NCBI GenBank assembly: GCA_942493305.1 | Contig: OW818686.1 | Span: 1,488,001 to 1,552,000 of the forward strand | DNA length: 64,000 bases | Direction of reading: 5' to 3' | Origin: UBA7672 sp030824255 | GTDB taxonomy: Bacteria > Pseudomonadota > Alphaproteobacteria > Caulobacterales > Hyphomonadaceae | Shown: positions 16,332 through 25,505 of the stretch, piece by piece | Layout of the letters: each line of letters begins with the position of its first letter | Numbering within the stretch: position 1 is the first letter of the stretch | Translations under genes and position numbers: made by a program | Notes under the pieces: generated by a model | The model's input: only the letters and a program-made list of their open reading frames with translations | What the model was told of the DNA's origin: nothing | Databases searched by the model: none

Positions 16332-18321
16332 CCGTGTCGAAATGTTCGGGGTTGAAGGCGAACACGGTTCTCGCGAGGCCAGGCCCCGTGAACGCCGCGC
16401 CAAGATCGTCGGACGATGGCGGTGTTGCCTGTGATGCTGCGTCGTTCGTTTGCGTCGCCTCGCCTGCGGCAGGCGTTGAAAAGTTGAAGGCGTGCTGTAG
16501 CGACTGCTCACTCTGGTCCTGGGCGTGCGTATGGCCGGGACCGGTTGTGCGCTTGAGAGACGTCGACTGCGAGGACGGCGGGAGGGGCGTCGTGGACGCG
16601 ATGAGGCCGGACCAGACCGTTGGGAGGCCGTTGGGGGAATGGCGGGGGGACGCAATAGGCGGCTTCAGGCGCGCCTTGAAGATGGGTTCTGCGAAGTAGC
16701 GCACTTTCTTTGCGCGGATGGGTGGCGCCCCGCCGGTCAGGATCAGCGCATCCGCATGCGGCAGCTGCATGACCTCGCCCGGCGTCAGCAGGGGCCGCGG
16801 CACTTCCTGGCGCGAGACCATGGTGTGGCCGAGCCAGGGCGCCATGCGCGAGCCGGCATAGTTCATCTGCGCGCGCGTCTCGGTGGTGACGCCCAGCATG
16901 TCGGAGATACGGCGGGCAGTCCGTTCGTCATTGCAGGCGAAGGCGACCCGCACATGAGCATTGTCGAGAATGGAGGTGTTCTCGCCATAGGTCTGGACGA
17001 GCTGATTGAGCGATTGCGCAACCAGGCAGGCCTTGATCCTGTAGCCACGGATATAGGCGAGGGCGTGCTCGAAGAAATCCAGCTTCCCGAGCTGCGGAAA
17101 CTCATCGAGCATCAGGAGGACGCGCCGGCCGGTAGGGTTTTCGGAAGCGACCTCTGTCAACCGCTTCAGGATCTGGTTGATCATCAGACGCAGCAGCGCC
17201 TTGAGACGGGAGATCTCTTCGGGCGGCACAACCAGATAGAGCGAGATCGGCCGCTCGCCGTTGATCAGCTCCTCGATCGTGAAATCAGACGTCTCGGTCG
17301 CGCGGGCGAGGAGAGGATCACGATAGAGCGCAAGGAAACCGAGGGCGGTTGAGACAACGCCGGAGCGCTCGGCATCCGCCATGTCCAGGAGTTGACGCGC
17401 GCCGGCCGCGACAACGGGATGGGGTGCGCCATCCTTGATGGGTCGACGCAGCATCTCGTCGAACAGGTCGAGCACCGGTCGCGCCGGGTCGGCCAGCAGC
17501 TGCCCGACGCGTGCAAGCGACTTCTGCTTCTCGGCATAGAGCGTCCAGAGGATCGTTGCGACCAGCAGTTCGAACGCGCGGAGCTGCCAGTGGCTGCGCT
17601 CGCGCAACGCCCCTTCCGGATCGACCAACATGTCGGCCAGGACCTGCGCGTCGCGCACTTCGGCATCGCCGCGGCGGATCTGAGTCAGCGGATTGTAGCG
17701 ATGCGTGTCCGCCTTGGTCGGCGCAAACCTGTAGACCGGGCCAAAAGCTGCCCGCAGGCCGGATGTTACGGCCCAGCTCTCGCCCTTGAGGTCGAGGGCC
17801 AAGTAGGAATGCCGCCAGACAAGGCCGGTGGGCAGCGAAATGCCAACACTTTTGCCCGTGTTGGTCGGGGCGATGACCAGCACATGCTCATCCCCATCAT
17901 GTCGCAGGAGCTGGTTGTCCAGCGTGCCCAGGACGACGCCATCGCCGCTGGTGAGATTGAGTTTGTGGACATCGCGTGGCGTCGCCCAGCGGGCGCTGCC
18001 ATAGGTGACTGAGTCTTTGGCTTCCCGCGCGCGCCAGAGTGAGAAGCCGAACGCGATCGCGACCGAGATGATGACCCCGGCAAGGAAGATCAGTGCGCCC
18101 GTCTCGAAGATGTGCCGGGCATAGGCGTCATAGGCATACCACCACAGGAAGAACTTCCAGGGCGCATAGAGGGGATAGCCAAGCAGGATAGCATCAGGCG
18201 TGCCGAGTTGTGACTGGTAACCCAGCACGCCGGCCGTCCATTGTGTCGTGATGACAAGACTCGCAGCAAACGCTGCAAGCACGCAGAGGATCTGACCCCA
18301 GTAAACGCGTCCGGCGCTCAT
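16324..18321 (-). CDS. traG: Type IV coupling protein TraG (VirD4-like)
   Basis: The protein has 665 residues. Two N-terminal membrane segments (ILCVLAAFAASLVITTQWTA and ALIFLAGVIISVAIAFGFSL) precede a TraD/VirD4 ATPase domain with Walker A VIAPTNTGKSVGIS (near 150) and Walker B VLLMLDEFPQLGKLDFFEHA (near 400). The last 120 residues are variable and Ser/Thr/Pro-rich. It docks the relaxase-DNA complex at the secretion channel. It is the first gene of the minus-strand transfer operon and faces the LysR regulator. Confidence 0.96.
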   Translation of the reverse strand: MSAGRVYWGQILCVLAAFAASLVITTQWTAGVLGYQSQLGTPDAILLGYPLYAPWKFFLWWYAYDAYARHIFETGALIFLAGVIISVAIAFGFSLWRAREAKDSVTYGSARWATPRDVHKLNLTSGDGVVLGTLDNQLLRHDGDEHVLVIAPTNTGKSVGISLPTGLVWRHSYLALDLKGESWAVTSGLRAAFGPVYRFAPTKADTHRYNPLTQIRRGDAEVRDAQVLADMLVDPEGALRERSHWQLRAFELLVATILWTLYAEKQKSLARVGQLLADPARPVLDLFDEMLRRPIKDGAPHPVVAAGARQLLDMADAERSGVVSTALGFLALYRDPLLARATETSDFTIEELINGERPISLYLVVPPEEISRLKALLRLMINQILKRLTEVASENPTGRRVLLMLDEFPQLGKLDFFEHALAYIRGYRIKACLVAQSLNQLVQTYGENTSILDNAHVRVAFACNDERTARRISDMLGVTTETRAQMNYAGSRMAPWLGHTMVSRQEVPRPLLTPGEVMQLPHADALILTGGAPPIRAKKVRYFAEPIFKARLKPPIASPRHSPNGLPTVWSGLIASTTPLPPSSQSTSLKRTTGPGHTHAQDQSEQSLQHAFNFSTPAAGEATQTNDAASQATPPSSDDLGAAFTGPGLARTVFAFNPEHFDTDV

Positions 18322-18662
18322 GCGTTTACGACTCTCATTGCGCAGCGAGCGTTAATCGCAGGGCGCCCCGTGAGGCGCGAAGCTGTCGTGGCGTTACGGG
18401 ACGCGCCCGGCGAAGAGACCTCGGATGGACTCGCCGTCTGCGGGAACAGCGGGTTATCGAATTCGCGGTCACCGCACGCTTCGAAGACCGTCCGTACACG
18501 GAGGCCGGACGAAAAAGCCTGTCTGGTCCGGGGGTTGCACGGATAACACGTTAACGTGGGTAGGGGCCTGTCCATCGCGTCCACTCAGCCAGTGATCTAT
18601 CTGGCTTAGGCGCGGCGCGGATTTTTCGCCTCACGTAGTTTACGCGAGGGGGTCGTCAAAAA
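18322..18662. promoter_or_regulatory. Divergent promoter region between traG and the LysR gene
   Basis: These 341 bases hold no gene. They contain a perfect 12-bp palindrome CACGTTAACGTG (18,547-18,558) and an imperfect palindrome at 18,629-18,649 with 9-bp arms CCTCACGTA/TACGCGAGG (one mismatch). The second ends 13 nt before the LysR start codon. LysR regulators normally bind such dyads in the divergent gap, so these are candidate operators controlling the transfer operon and traR itself. Confidence 0.6.
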
Positions 18663-19631
18663 ATGACGAACGTTGGCGGGGCGAAACTCGACTGGGATCG
18701 GCTTAAGGTCTTCCAGACGGTAGCCGACACGGGAAGCATCAACGCAGCTTCGAAGACGCTCTGCCTCAGCTACGGCAAGGTGTCCAAGGACCTCGAGGAG
18801 CTTGAACGCATGCTCGGACACCAGCTGTTCGAACGATCAAGCCGGGGCCTTGAGTTGACCAATGTCGGCGAAGACATCCTGCGCTCGGCGCGCAACATGG
18901 CGGACTCGGTGCAGTCGATCATCGAGCGCGCCAATGAGAGTGCGCCAGACCATCTCGTCATCTGCGCGCGCGAAGGCATCGCAACCTACTGGCTCGCGCG
19001 CCGCATGTCCGAGCTACTGGCGCTTGAGCCCGATATGAGGGTCTTTCTGAAGGTGCTGCCGACGGCTCCAAACCTCCTTGAAGGCGATGGCGATATCGCC
19101 ATCCAGTTCGAAGAACCTGGCGCGAGCAACATCGTCTCACGCCAACTCGGCTGGCTGCACTACATTCTCTACGCAACGCCGGACTATCTGAAGCGCTTCG
19201 GTGAACCGAAGACGATGTCGGATCTCCAGTCGCATCAATGCCTGCGGCTGTCCGGCAAGGAATACCAGCCCTCGAGCTGGCGGCCCGGTGCGGCAGCCTG
19301 GGGCGAGATTCTGCCCAACGCGATGGAGACTGATACGGGTACTGTGCTCATGGAGGCATGCGCCTCCGGGGCAGGGATTGCTGTTCTGCCGAGCTATGTC
19401 TCCGAGTTCGAGGACCGTGTGGTGCCGCTCCTCGGCATCAAGCCGCTAGGGTCGGTCAAGTTCTGGCTGACCTACACCGAACGCGTCCGCAATCTGCAGG
19501 CCAGCCAACCGATACTCCATTGGATCAGGTCCTGCTTTGATCCGCGCTACCACGCATGTTTCCGGGAGCTCTATGTGCCGCCCGAGCCGAAACTGTGCCT
19601 GCCGGCTGGATCGCCCAGATCGATGCTTTGA
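18663..19631 (+). CDS. LysR-family regulator (TraR-like) of the conjugation operon
   Basis: The protein has 322 residues. An N-terminal LysR helix-turn-helix (DWDRLKVFQTVADTGSINAA then LSYGKVSKDLEELERMLGHQ) precedes a substrate-binding domain (from about 95 to 300). In Tn4371-family ICEs a LysR-type gene called traR sits at this position, divergent from traG. It probably controls transfer genes; the effector is unknown. Two palindromes lie in the gap upstream. The next gene, traF, starts 24 nt downstream, so they are likely co-transcribed. Confidence 0.9.
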   Translation: MTNVGGAKLDWDRLKVFQTVADTGSINAASKTLCLSYGKVSKDLEELERMLGHQLFERSSRGLELTNVGEDILRSARNMADSVQSIIERANESAPDHLVICAREGIATYWLARRMSELLALEPDMRVFLKVLPTAPNLLEGDGDIAIQFEEPGASNIVSRQLGWLHYILYATPDYLKRFGEPKTMSDLQSHQCLRLSGKEYQPSSWRPGAAAWGEILPNAMETDTGTVLMEACASGAGIAVLPSYVSEFEDRVVPLLGIKPLGSVKFWLTYTERVRNLQASQPILHWIRSCFDPRYHACFRELYVPPEPKLCLPAGSPRSML

Positions 19632-19655
19632 GAGATTGAAGGCAAGAGTCACCGC

Positions 19656-20213
19656 ATGGTTGAAGACCTGGGAGGGCCGCGAGGAAGAACGCTTGCACGG
19701 GCTCAACCTGGTCGTGGCTGGATGAAGGCCGGCCTCCTGGCTGTCGCCACACTGGGTGTAGCGGCTTTGGCTCTTCCCGTAGCCGCGGGATCAGCGCAGT
19801 TCGTTTGGAATGCGACCGCCAGCGCTCCAGCGGGACTCTATCGCATCGACCACGAACGATGGCATGTCGGGGATCGCGTCGCCGTGCTTCCCGCCGATAT
19901 GCTGGCCGCAGAGCTGGATCGTAGGGGCGTTCTGCCGAGAGGCAAACTTCTCATCAAGCGCGTTGTTGCTGCGGCCGGAGATGCCGTTTGCCGACGTGAT
20001 GGCACGGTCCTCGTCAACGACGAGGTTATCGCACAAGCCAAATCGAACGACTCGACAGGAGAGCCGCTTCCATCATGGCAGGGGTGTGCCTCCTTGCACG
20101 AGGGCCAGGTGTTCCTGCTTGGCGATACCGCTGGGTCTTATGATGGGCGGTACTTTGGCGTGACACGGGCAAGCGAGATCATCGGCCGGGCGGAACTGCT
20201 GCTGACATTCTGA
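19656..20213 (+). CDS. traF: Conjugative transfer signal peptidase TraF
   Basis: The protein has 185 residues in the S26 peptidase family. A membrane segment (MKAGLLAVATLGVAALALPV) precedes the catalytic Ser box (WNATASAPAGLYRI) and the general-base Lys region (GKLLIKRVVAAAGDAVCR), followed by the GDTAGSYDGRYFG box. TraF peptidases mature the TrbC pilin. The annotated ATG has GAAGGCAAGAG upstream; an internal ATG at 19,722 directly before the membrane helix is an alternative start. Confidence 0.9.
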   Translation: MVEDLGGPRGRTLARAQPGRGWMKAGLLAVATLGVAALALPVAAGSAQFVWNATASAPAGLYRIDHERWHVGDRVAVLPADMLAAELDRRGVLPRGKLLIKRVVAAAGDAVCRRDGTVLVNDEVIAQAKSNDSTGEPLPSWQGCASLHEGQVFLLGDTAGSYDGRYFGVTRASEIIGRAELLLTF

Positions 20214-20282
20214 CAGTCAGCGACACGTTGAGCAGGCGGGTGTCGACGCCGGTAGGACGCCTGCGCGCTTCTCCTCGCCTGT

Positions 20283-20380
20283 GGCCTGTCGCGTCCGCCG
20301 TTCAAGGGACGCTGGCGCTCTTCGCCCTTGAGCAGCGGCCTCATGCGACAGGCCGGTGAGGCGGGTCGCGCAGGCGACCC
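20283..20380. repeat. Nested inverted repeats upstream of parB
   Basis: The outer arms GGCCTGTCGC (20,283-20,292) and GCGACAGGCC (20,345-20,354) are perfect. Inside them TCAAGGG (20,302-20,308) pairs with CCCTTGA (20,325-20,331). A third perfect hairpin follows, GGGTCGC-GCAG-GCGACCC (20,363-20,380). The block lies in the 210-nt gap before parB. It could be a regulatory RNA leader, a partition site or part of an origin; sequence alone does not decide. Confidence 0.6.
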
Positions 20381-20423
20381 CGATCCGGCGTTCCGCCCTC
20401 GGGCATGCTCAAGGAGCTCATCC

Positions 20424-22352
20424 ATGACTGCTCAAGCTCACTCCATACAGCTGATCGCCCTCAACAAGCTGGTCGCTTCGCCGCGCAATGTTCGCAAGCA
20501 GGATCGCAAGGCCGATCTCGACGCCCTGGCCGCTTCAATTGCCGCTCACGGCCTGCTCCAGAATCTCTGCGTGGTTCCGACCGAGGGAGACAAGTTCGAG
20601 GTCGACGCCGGTGGCCGACGTCTCGCCGCACTGAAACAACTGGCCAGGCAGGGCGTGCTGTCGAAAGATCATCCGGTCCCCTGCCACGTTGTTGCGGCAG
20701 AGCGGGGCATCGAGGTGTCGCTTGCGGAAAACGTCCAGCGCGTCGCCATGGACGCCATGGATGAGGTTGATGCCTACGCCGCGCTCGTCGCAGAGGGAGC
20801 CACGGCAGACGATGTCGCCCGCCGATTCGGGGTAACCCGTCGTCACGTCGACCAGCGCCTGGCACTCGCGGGACTGTCGCCCAAAATCAAGACGGCCTGG
20901 AAGCGCGGGGACGTCAGCCTGGAAGCAGCCCGCGCCTTCTGCCTCGTCGAAAGCCATGCCCAGCAAGAGGCCGTGTTCAAGAGTCTGAGCCGGCCGGTGA
21001 CGCATGCCGGATCCGTTCGCGCCCGACTGATGGAAGGGCGCATGCGGGCGTCGGATCGTCTGGCGGCGTTTGTCGGGCTTGAAGCCTATGAATGCGCCGG
21101 AGGCGTTGTGGTGCGCGACCTGTTTGATGCTGAAGCCGTCTATGTTGAAAATCCGGCACTGATGGCGGAACTGGCTGAACAGAAGCTCGCCGGCGAGCGC
21201 GATAGCTGGATCGCGCAAGGCTGGGGATGGGTCGAGACAAGCCTTGGTCAGGGCCGCGCCGATAGCGGCTATGCTGTGATGCGCCTTCAGCCTGAATGGC
21301 GCGACTACACCGATGACGAAGAGGCCGAACTGACCCGCCTGCGCGACGAACTGGATGCGCTCGACGCCGCACTGGATGAAGACAGCATCGAGGATGATCC
21401 GCGCTGGGACGCGCGTGACACGCTTGCCGCCTCAATCGAAACCCTGCGTCAGTCAGCCCGGGTCTGGAACGCGGATCTCATCGCACATGCTGGCGTGGTC
21501 ATCGCGATCAATCATGACGGAGAAGCCTATGCCACACTGGGCGTTGTCCGGCAGTCTGATGAGAAGACGATCAAGGACATCCGCAAACGGCTGGAGAGGG
21601 CAGAGACCGGTGATGACGCCGTCATCGATGACGAGGCGGTCGCATCTCCAGAGCCTGAGACTGCCTGCGGTCTCCCAAAGTCCGTGATCCGCGATTTGTC
21701 GCTCGCGCGTTCACGCGCGATACGTCTCCTGCTGGCGCGGGATCGGGAAACTGCTCTTGCCGTGACAGTTGCTGCGATGATCATGCGGACCGTGTTCCGA
21801 AGCGAATTGTCCGGTGTCGGTCTGTCGGCGAGCGCCGCGCATGTCGACGACCTCGAAGCGCTCGTTGAAACGCGCAGCGCAATTATGGCCCATATTCCTG
21901 ACAATGAGGACGAGGTGCTCGACTGGTGCCTGATGCAGCCTCCCGAAACACTTCTCTCGGTTCTGGCGGTCATCGCGGCCGATGCCGTCGATCTCGTGCA
22001 CGAGAAGGGCGCGCCCTCAGATCATCGCCGTCAGTCACTGGCCGACAGACTGTCGGAGATCCTCGATCTCGACATGCGTGAGTTCTGGAAGGCGGATGCG
22101 TCTTACTGGACACGTCTGCCAAAGGCGGACCTGCTGGTCGCCGTTGCCGAGGCGCCACGATTTTTCGAGCAGAGGGAGCAGTCACGGGAAGCGACATTGA
22201 AAGCTTACAACAAGCTCAAGAAGGACGAGCTGGCCGCAAAGGTTGGCGAGGCATTGGGAGGAACAGGCTATCTGCCTGATCTTCTGGTTACGCCCGCGCC
22301 TGCTGGCGTCTACGAGCTGACGTCTGCCGGTGTGGCGATTGCTGCCGAGTAA
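20424..22352 (+). CDS. ParB/RepB-family DNA-binding protein of the ICE
   Basis: The protein has 642 residues from the ATG at 20,424, chosen because AAGGAG lies 7 nt upstream; the frame is open further back but looks non-coding. Residues 10-120 form the ParB CTPase/nuclease-like domain (NVRKQDRKADLDALAASIAA, AGGRRLAAL, SLAENVQRVAMDAMDE). The ParB helix-turn-helix follows (TADDVARRFGVTRRHVDQRL). A long acidic, helical C-terminal part of about 400 residues has no clear assignment. ParB-like genes at this position are typical of Tn4371-family ICEs and are thought to stabilise the excised form. No parA gene is nearby. Confidence 0.92.
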   Translation: MTAQAHSIQLIALNKLVASPRNVRKQDRKADLDALAASIAAHGLLQNLCVVPTEGDKFEVDAGGRRLAALKQLARQGVLSKDHPVPCHVVAAERGIEVSLAENVQRVAMDAMDEVDAYAALVAEGATADDVARRFGVTRRHVDQRLALAGLSPKIKTAWKRGDVSLEAARAFCLVESHAQQEAVFKSLSRPVTHAGSVRARLMEGRMRASDRLAAFVGLEAYECAGGVVVRDLFDAEAVYVENPALMAELAEQKLAGERDSWIAQGWGWVETSLGQGRADSGYAVMRLQPEWRDYTDDEEAELTRLRDELDALDAALDEDSIEDDPRWDARDTLAASIETLRQSARVWNADLIAHAGVVIAINHDGEAYATLGVVRQSDEKTIKDIRKRLERAETGDDAVIDDEAVASPEPETACGLPKSVIRDLSLARSRAIRLLLARDRETALAVTVAAMIMRTVFRSELSGVGLSASAAHVDDLEALVETRSAIMAHIPDNEDEVLDWCLMQPPETLLSVLAVIAADAVDLVHEKGAPSDHRRQSLADRLSEILDLDMREFWKADASYWTRLPKADLLVAVAEAPRFFEQREQSREATLKAYNKLKKDELAAKVGEALGGTGYLPDLLVTPAPAGVYELTSAGVAIAAE

Positions 22353-22373
22353 GAGTTACTCTGTCGGAGTCTA

Positions 22374-22410
22374 AAGGGGTCGTCGCAGTTCCGACGGCCC
22401 CTTCACTTTG
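22374..22410 (+). terminator. Rho-independent terminator after parB
   Basis: AAGGGGTCGTCG (22,374-22,385) pairs with CGACGGCCCCTT (22,392-22,403) with one G-T type mismatch and a 6-nt loop, followed by a T-rich stretch (CACTTTGTTTCTT). It separates the traR-traF-parB unit from the metal cargo. Confidence 0.7.
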
Positions 22411-22662
22411 TTTCTTGTCCACCGGCTAGGGGAGGGGTCTGCGATGAGGCGCCCGCCCTGGGCCATCGAACACTCTGATCCGCCGCCATCAATGGCAAGG
22501 CGCTGAGTCCGGTCATGGACAGCTGGTTTGTCGAGGCATCCAAGTGAGTGGGCGTTCGCTTAAACCTGACACTCGGCTTTGAGGGATTTGGTCTTAGGCT
22601 GCGTACTGTTCTCAATAGCGAAGTCGCGCGATCGCGCGATACATTCTGATCAGGAGTTGCGG
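22411..22662. promoter_or_regulatory. Upstream region of the copper oxidase operon
   Basis: No gene is seen here; short open frames lack coding character. A perfect 16-bp palindrome TCGCGCGATCGCGCGA lies at 22,624-22,639, 24 nt before the copA start. It is a possible regulator site. The promoter of copA-copB must lie in this stretch, perhaps recognised by the ECF sigma factor encoded at 26,002 (inference). Confidence 0.4.
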
Positions 22663-24474
22663 ATGGGTGACGAGGCAGCGAGAGGTCTTGGCCGGCGCCA
22701 GTTTCTGGTCGGGACGGCCATCGCAGGCGTTGCCATCACCGCTGGGCCCACTGCCTGGGCGCAAAAGCTTCCCTCAGCGGTCGAGAAACCGGAAACACTC
22801 TCGGGCTCAGATATCCACCTGACGATCGGCCATGGTGCGATCACGATCGACGGCAGGACGGGGCACGCAATCACCATAAACGGAACCGTTCCCGGCCCGA
22901 TCATCCGGCTCAAGGAAGGTCAGACTGTTCGCCTGCATATCACCAACACTCTTGAGGAGGACACGTCGATCCACTGGCACGGGCTCCTGGTGCCGTTCGA
23001 AATGGATGGCGTGCCCGGCGTCAGCTTTCCCGGAATTCGGCCTGGCGAGACTTTCACGTACGAATTTCCCGTGAAGCAGTCGGGTACCTACTGGTTCCAC
23101 AGTCACTCCGGCCTGCAGGAGCAGGAGGGACATTATGCAGCGATGATCATCGATCCTGCAGGTCCCGATCCGGTCGCCTATGACCGCGAGCACGTGATCT
23201 TGCTGTCCGACTACAGCTTCATCCACCCGCACGTCATAGCCCAGAAGCTCAAGCAGGAAGCCGGCGTCTTCAATTTTCAGAAGCAGACCATCGCAGGGCT
23301 CCTGGCTGGCAAGGACCAGTCGCTGACAGAGCGCATGGAATGGGCCCGTGAGCTCATGGATCCGACCGACATCTCGGACGTGACCGGGGCCGTCTATACA
23401 TTCCTCGTCAATGGTCGCGGACCCACCGACAACTGGACCGGGCTCTTCGCGCCGGGTGAGCGCGTCCGTCTGCGCTTTATCAACGCCGCAGCGCAGACCA
23501 TTTTCAATGTGCGCATTCCCGGACTAAAGCTTAGCGTCGTTGCAACCGACGGACAGAATGTGCGTCCGGTCACGGTTGACGAGTTCCAGATCGGTAACGC
23601 CGAGACGTATGACGTCATCATCACGCCGACCGAAGATCGGGCCTTCACGCTGGTTGCTGAGGCCGTCGATCGTTCGGGGATGGCGCGCGCAACGCTTGCG
23701 CCACGCCTTGGCATGACAGCGGAAGTCCCGCCACTACGGGAGCGCCCTCTCGGCACGATGAAAGACATGGGCATGGCGCACGACATGGGCGGCATGACCG
23801 GGTCGGTGCACGCCGGCCACACCGATATGGCTGCGATGGCAGTACCTGGCATGGCCGCGCCACGCGTACGTGGTTCGGATGTCATGGGCGACATGGCCGG
23901 AATGGAGGGCATGGACATGTCCATGCGCAACTGGATGAACGCCCCGCAGGTCGACCTCGGACCGGGTGTGCAGTCACTTGCACCCATGCCAATGGATCGC
24001 ACCGGAGAAACGGGGCAGGGTCTCGAAAGCGTCGGCCATCGCGTACTCGTCTACAGGGATCTCATCGCGCTTGAACCCAACGCCGACACGCGCGCGCCAT
24101 CGCGCGAACTGGAAATCCGCCTCACTGGCAACATGGAACGCTTCATGTGGGGCTTCGACGGCAAGAAGTTCTCCGACAAGCCGGCGCCCTATGCTTTCCG
24201 CAAGAACGAACGTGTCCGTGTCAGTCTCGTCAACGACACGATGATGGCGCATCCCATTCACCTGCATGGACATTTTTTCGAGCTGGCGCAGAGAGCCCCG
24301 CTTGGCCATATGCCGCGCAAGCACACGGTGATCGTCGCTCCGGGCGGCATCGTGAAGTTCGATTTCACGGCCGAACCTGGCGACTGGGCCTTCCACTGCC
24401 ACATGCTTTACCACATGCATGCCGGGATGTTTCAGGTCTTCACTGTGCGTCCGCTTGATGGGGCTGCCGCATGA
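22663..24474 (+). CDS. copA: Periplasmic multicopper oxidase CopA (copper resistance)
   Basis: The protein has 603 residues from the ATG at 22,663 with CAGGAG upstream. A twin-arginine signal (GRRQFLVGTAIAGVAITAGP) leads to export of a folded protein. The copper sites are complete: IHWHGLLVP, YWFHSHSGLQEQEG, HPIHLHGHFFE and WAFHCHMLYHMHAGMF. A Met/His-rich insert at about 365-430 (MKDMGMAHDMGGMTG, MGDMAGMEGMDMSM) is typical of CopA/PcoA and binds extra copper. It oxidises Cu(I) to less toxic Cu(II) in the periplasm. The last four bases overlap the copB start (ATGA). Confidence 0.95.
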   Translation: MGDEAARGLGRRQFLVGTAIAGVAITAGPTAWAQKLPSAVEKPETLSGSDIHLTIGHGAITIDGRTGHAITINGTVPGPIIRLKEGQTVRLHITNTLEEDTSIHWHGLLVPFEMDGVPGVSFPGIRPGETFTYEFPVKQSGTYWFHSHSGLQEQEGHYAAMIIDPAGPDPVAYDREHVILLSDYSFIHPHVIAQKLKQEAGVFNFQKQTIAGLLAGKDQSLTERMEWARELMDPTDISDVTGAVYTFLVNGRGPTDNWTGLFAPGERVRLRFINAAAQTIFNVRIPGLKLSVVATDGQNVRPVTVDEFQIGNAETYDVIITPTEDRAFTLVAEAVDRSGMARATLAPRLGMTAEVPPLRERPLGTMKDMGMAHDMGGMTGSVHAGHTDMAAMAVPGMAAPRVRGSDVMGDMAGMEGMDMSMRNWMNAPQVDLGPGVQSLAPMPMDRTGETGQGLESVGHRVLVYRDLIALEPNADTRAPSRELEIRLTGNMERFMWGFDGKKFSDKPAPYAFRKNERVRVSLVNDTMMAHPIHLHGHFFELAQRAPLGHMPRKHTVIVAPGGIVKFDFTAEPGDWAFHCHMLYHMHAGMFQVFTVRPLDGAAA

Positions 24475-25475
24475 ACCGGTATCTCCTCCTGATCGCCCTT
24501 TCTCTTGGTGGCGCGGCTCCGGCCCTCGCTCAGCACGAAGGCCATGGTGCGCCACAAACACCGGCTCCCCCAACGCCTGCGCCCCCAACGCCTGCGCCAA
24601 AGACCCCAGGGCCGCAACAGCAACCCGCAGCGCCTGCCGAACCACACGCACAGCACGATCACGGCGACAAACCCGCCGCTACTGCGCCGGACCAGCATGC
24701 TGGCCACGAGATGGCCGAGGAGGCCGTTGATCCGCCGGAAGCGGGCAATGATGTACCGCCCGACGCGCCAGCCGAATTTGCGGCCGACCGCTTCTTTGGT
24801 GTGGACGATATGAACCGGGCGCGCGGCATCCTGCGCGACGAGCATGGCGGCGCTCTCACTTACAAGATCATGGGCGACATGATCGAGTATCGCAGCCAGG
24901 ACGGCGAGGATGGCTATGCCTGGAATGGCGAGGCATGGTTCGGCGGCGACATCGATCGACTTGTCATCAAGACGGAAGGCGAGGGTGACGAGGAGGTCGA
25001 GAGCGCAGAGATTCAGGCGCTCTATTCGCGCGCCTGGGATCACGTCACTGACCTTCAGATTGGCATCCGGCAGGACATCGAACCCAATCCTTCGCGCACC
25101 TACCTCGCGCTCGGCTTTGAGACGGTTCTGCCTTACTGGTTCGAGGTGGAGGGAGCGCTGTTCGTCGGTCAACGCGGCCAGGTGCTTGGACGACTCGACG
25201 GAAACTACGATTTCCGACTGACGCAGCGCCTCGTCCTCCAGCCGCGCGCCGAGGTGAATTTCGCCGCCCGGGACGATGCTGCCATTGGTCTTGGCTCCGG
25301 CCTCTCCGACGCGGAGCTTGGCCTGCGTCTCCGCTACGAGTTTCAGCGCGAGTTCGCCCCCTACATTGGGGTATCGTGGGAACGCAAGTTCGGGGACACT
25401 GCCGACTATGCGCGGGCCGACGGAGAGAGCGCGGAGACGGCGAGCTTCGTCGTCGGCCTGCGGGCGTGGTACTGA
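24471..25475 (+). CDS. copB: Outer-membrane copper resistance protein CopB
   Basis: The protein has 334 residues with a signal peptide (LLLIALSLGGAAPALA). A low-complexity region rich in Pro, Ala and His (about 21-95, including HEGHGAP, HAQHDHGD and HAGHEM) probably binds metal. From about 105 it is a CopB beta-barrel (FFGVDDMNRARGILRDEHGG; final Phe/Trp-rich strands ending in VVGLRAWY). It acts with CopA at the cell surface; its exact role is not settled. It is translationally coupled to copA. Confidence 0.93.
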   Translation: MNRYLLLIALSLGGAAPALAQHEGHGAPQTPAPPTPAPPTPAPKTPGPQQQPAAPAEPHAQHDHGDKPAATAPDQHAGHEMAEEAVDPPEAGNDVPPDAPAEFAADRFFGVDDMNRARGILRDEHGGALTYKIMGDMIEYRSQDGEDGYAWNGEAWFGGDIDRLVIKTEGEGDEEVESAEIQALYSRAWDHVTDLQIGIRQDIEPNPSRTYLALGFETVLPYWFEVEGALFVGQRGQVLGRLDGNYDFRLTQRLVLQPRAEVNFAARDDAAIGLGSGLSDAELGLRLRYEFQREFAPYIGVSWERKFGDTADYARADGESAETASFVVGLRAWY

Positions 25476-25505
25476 CGAGCGGCCTGGACGAGATTGGAGC
25501 GTGGC

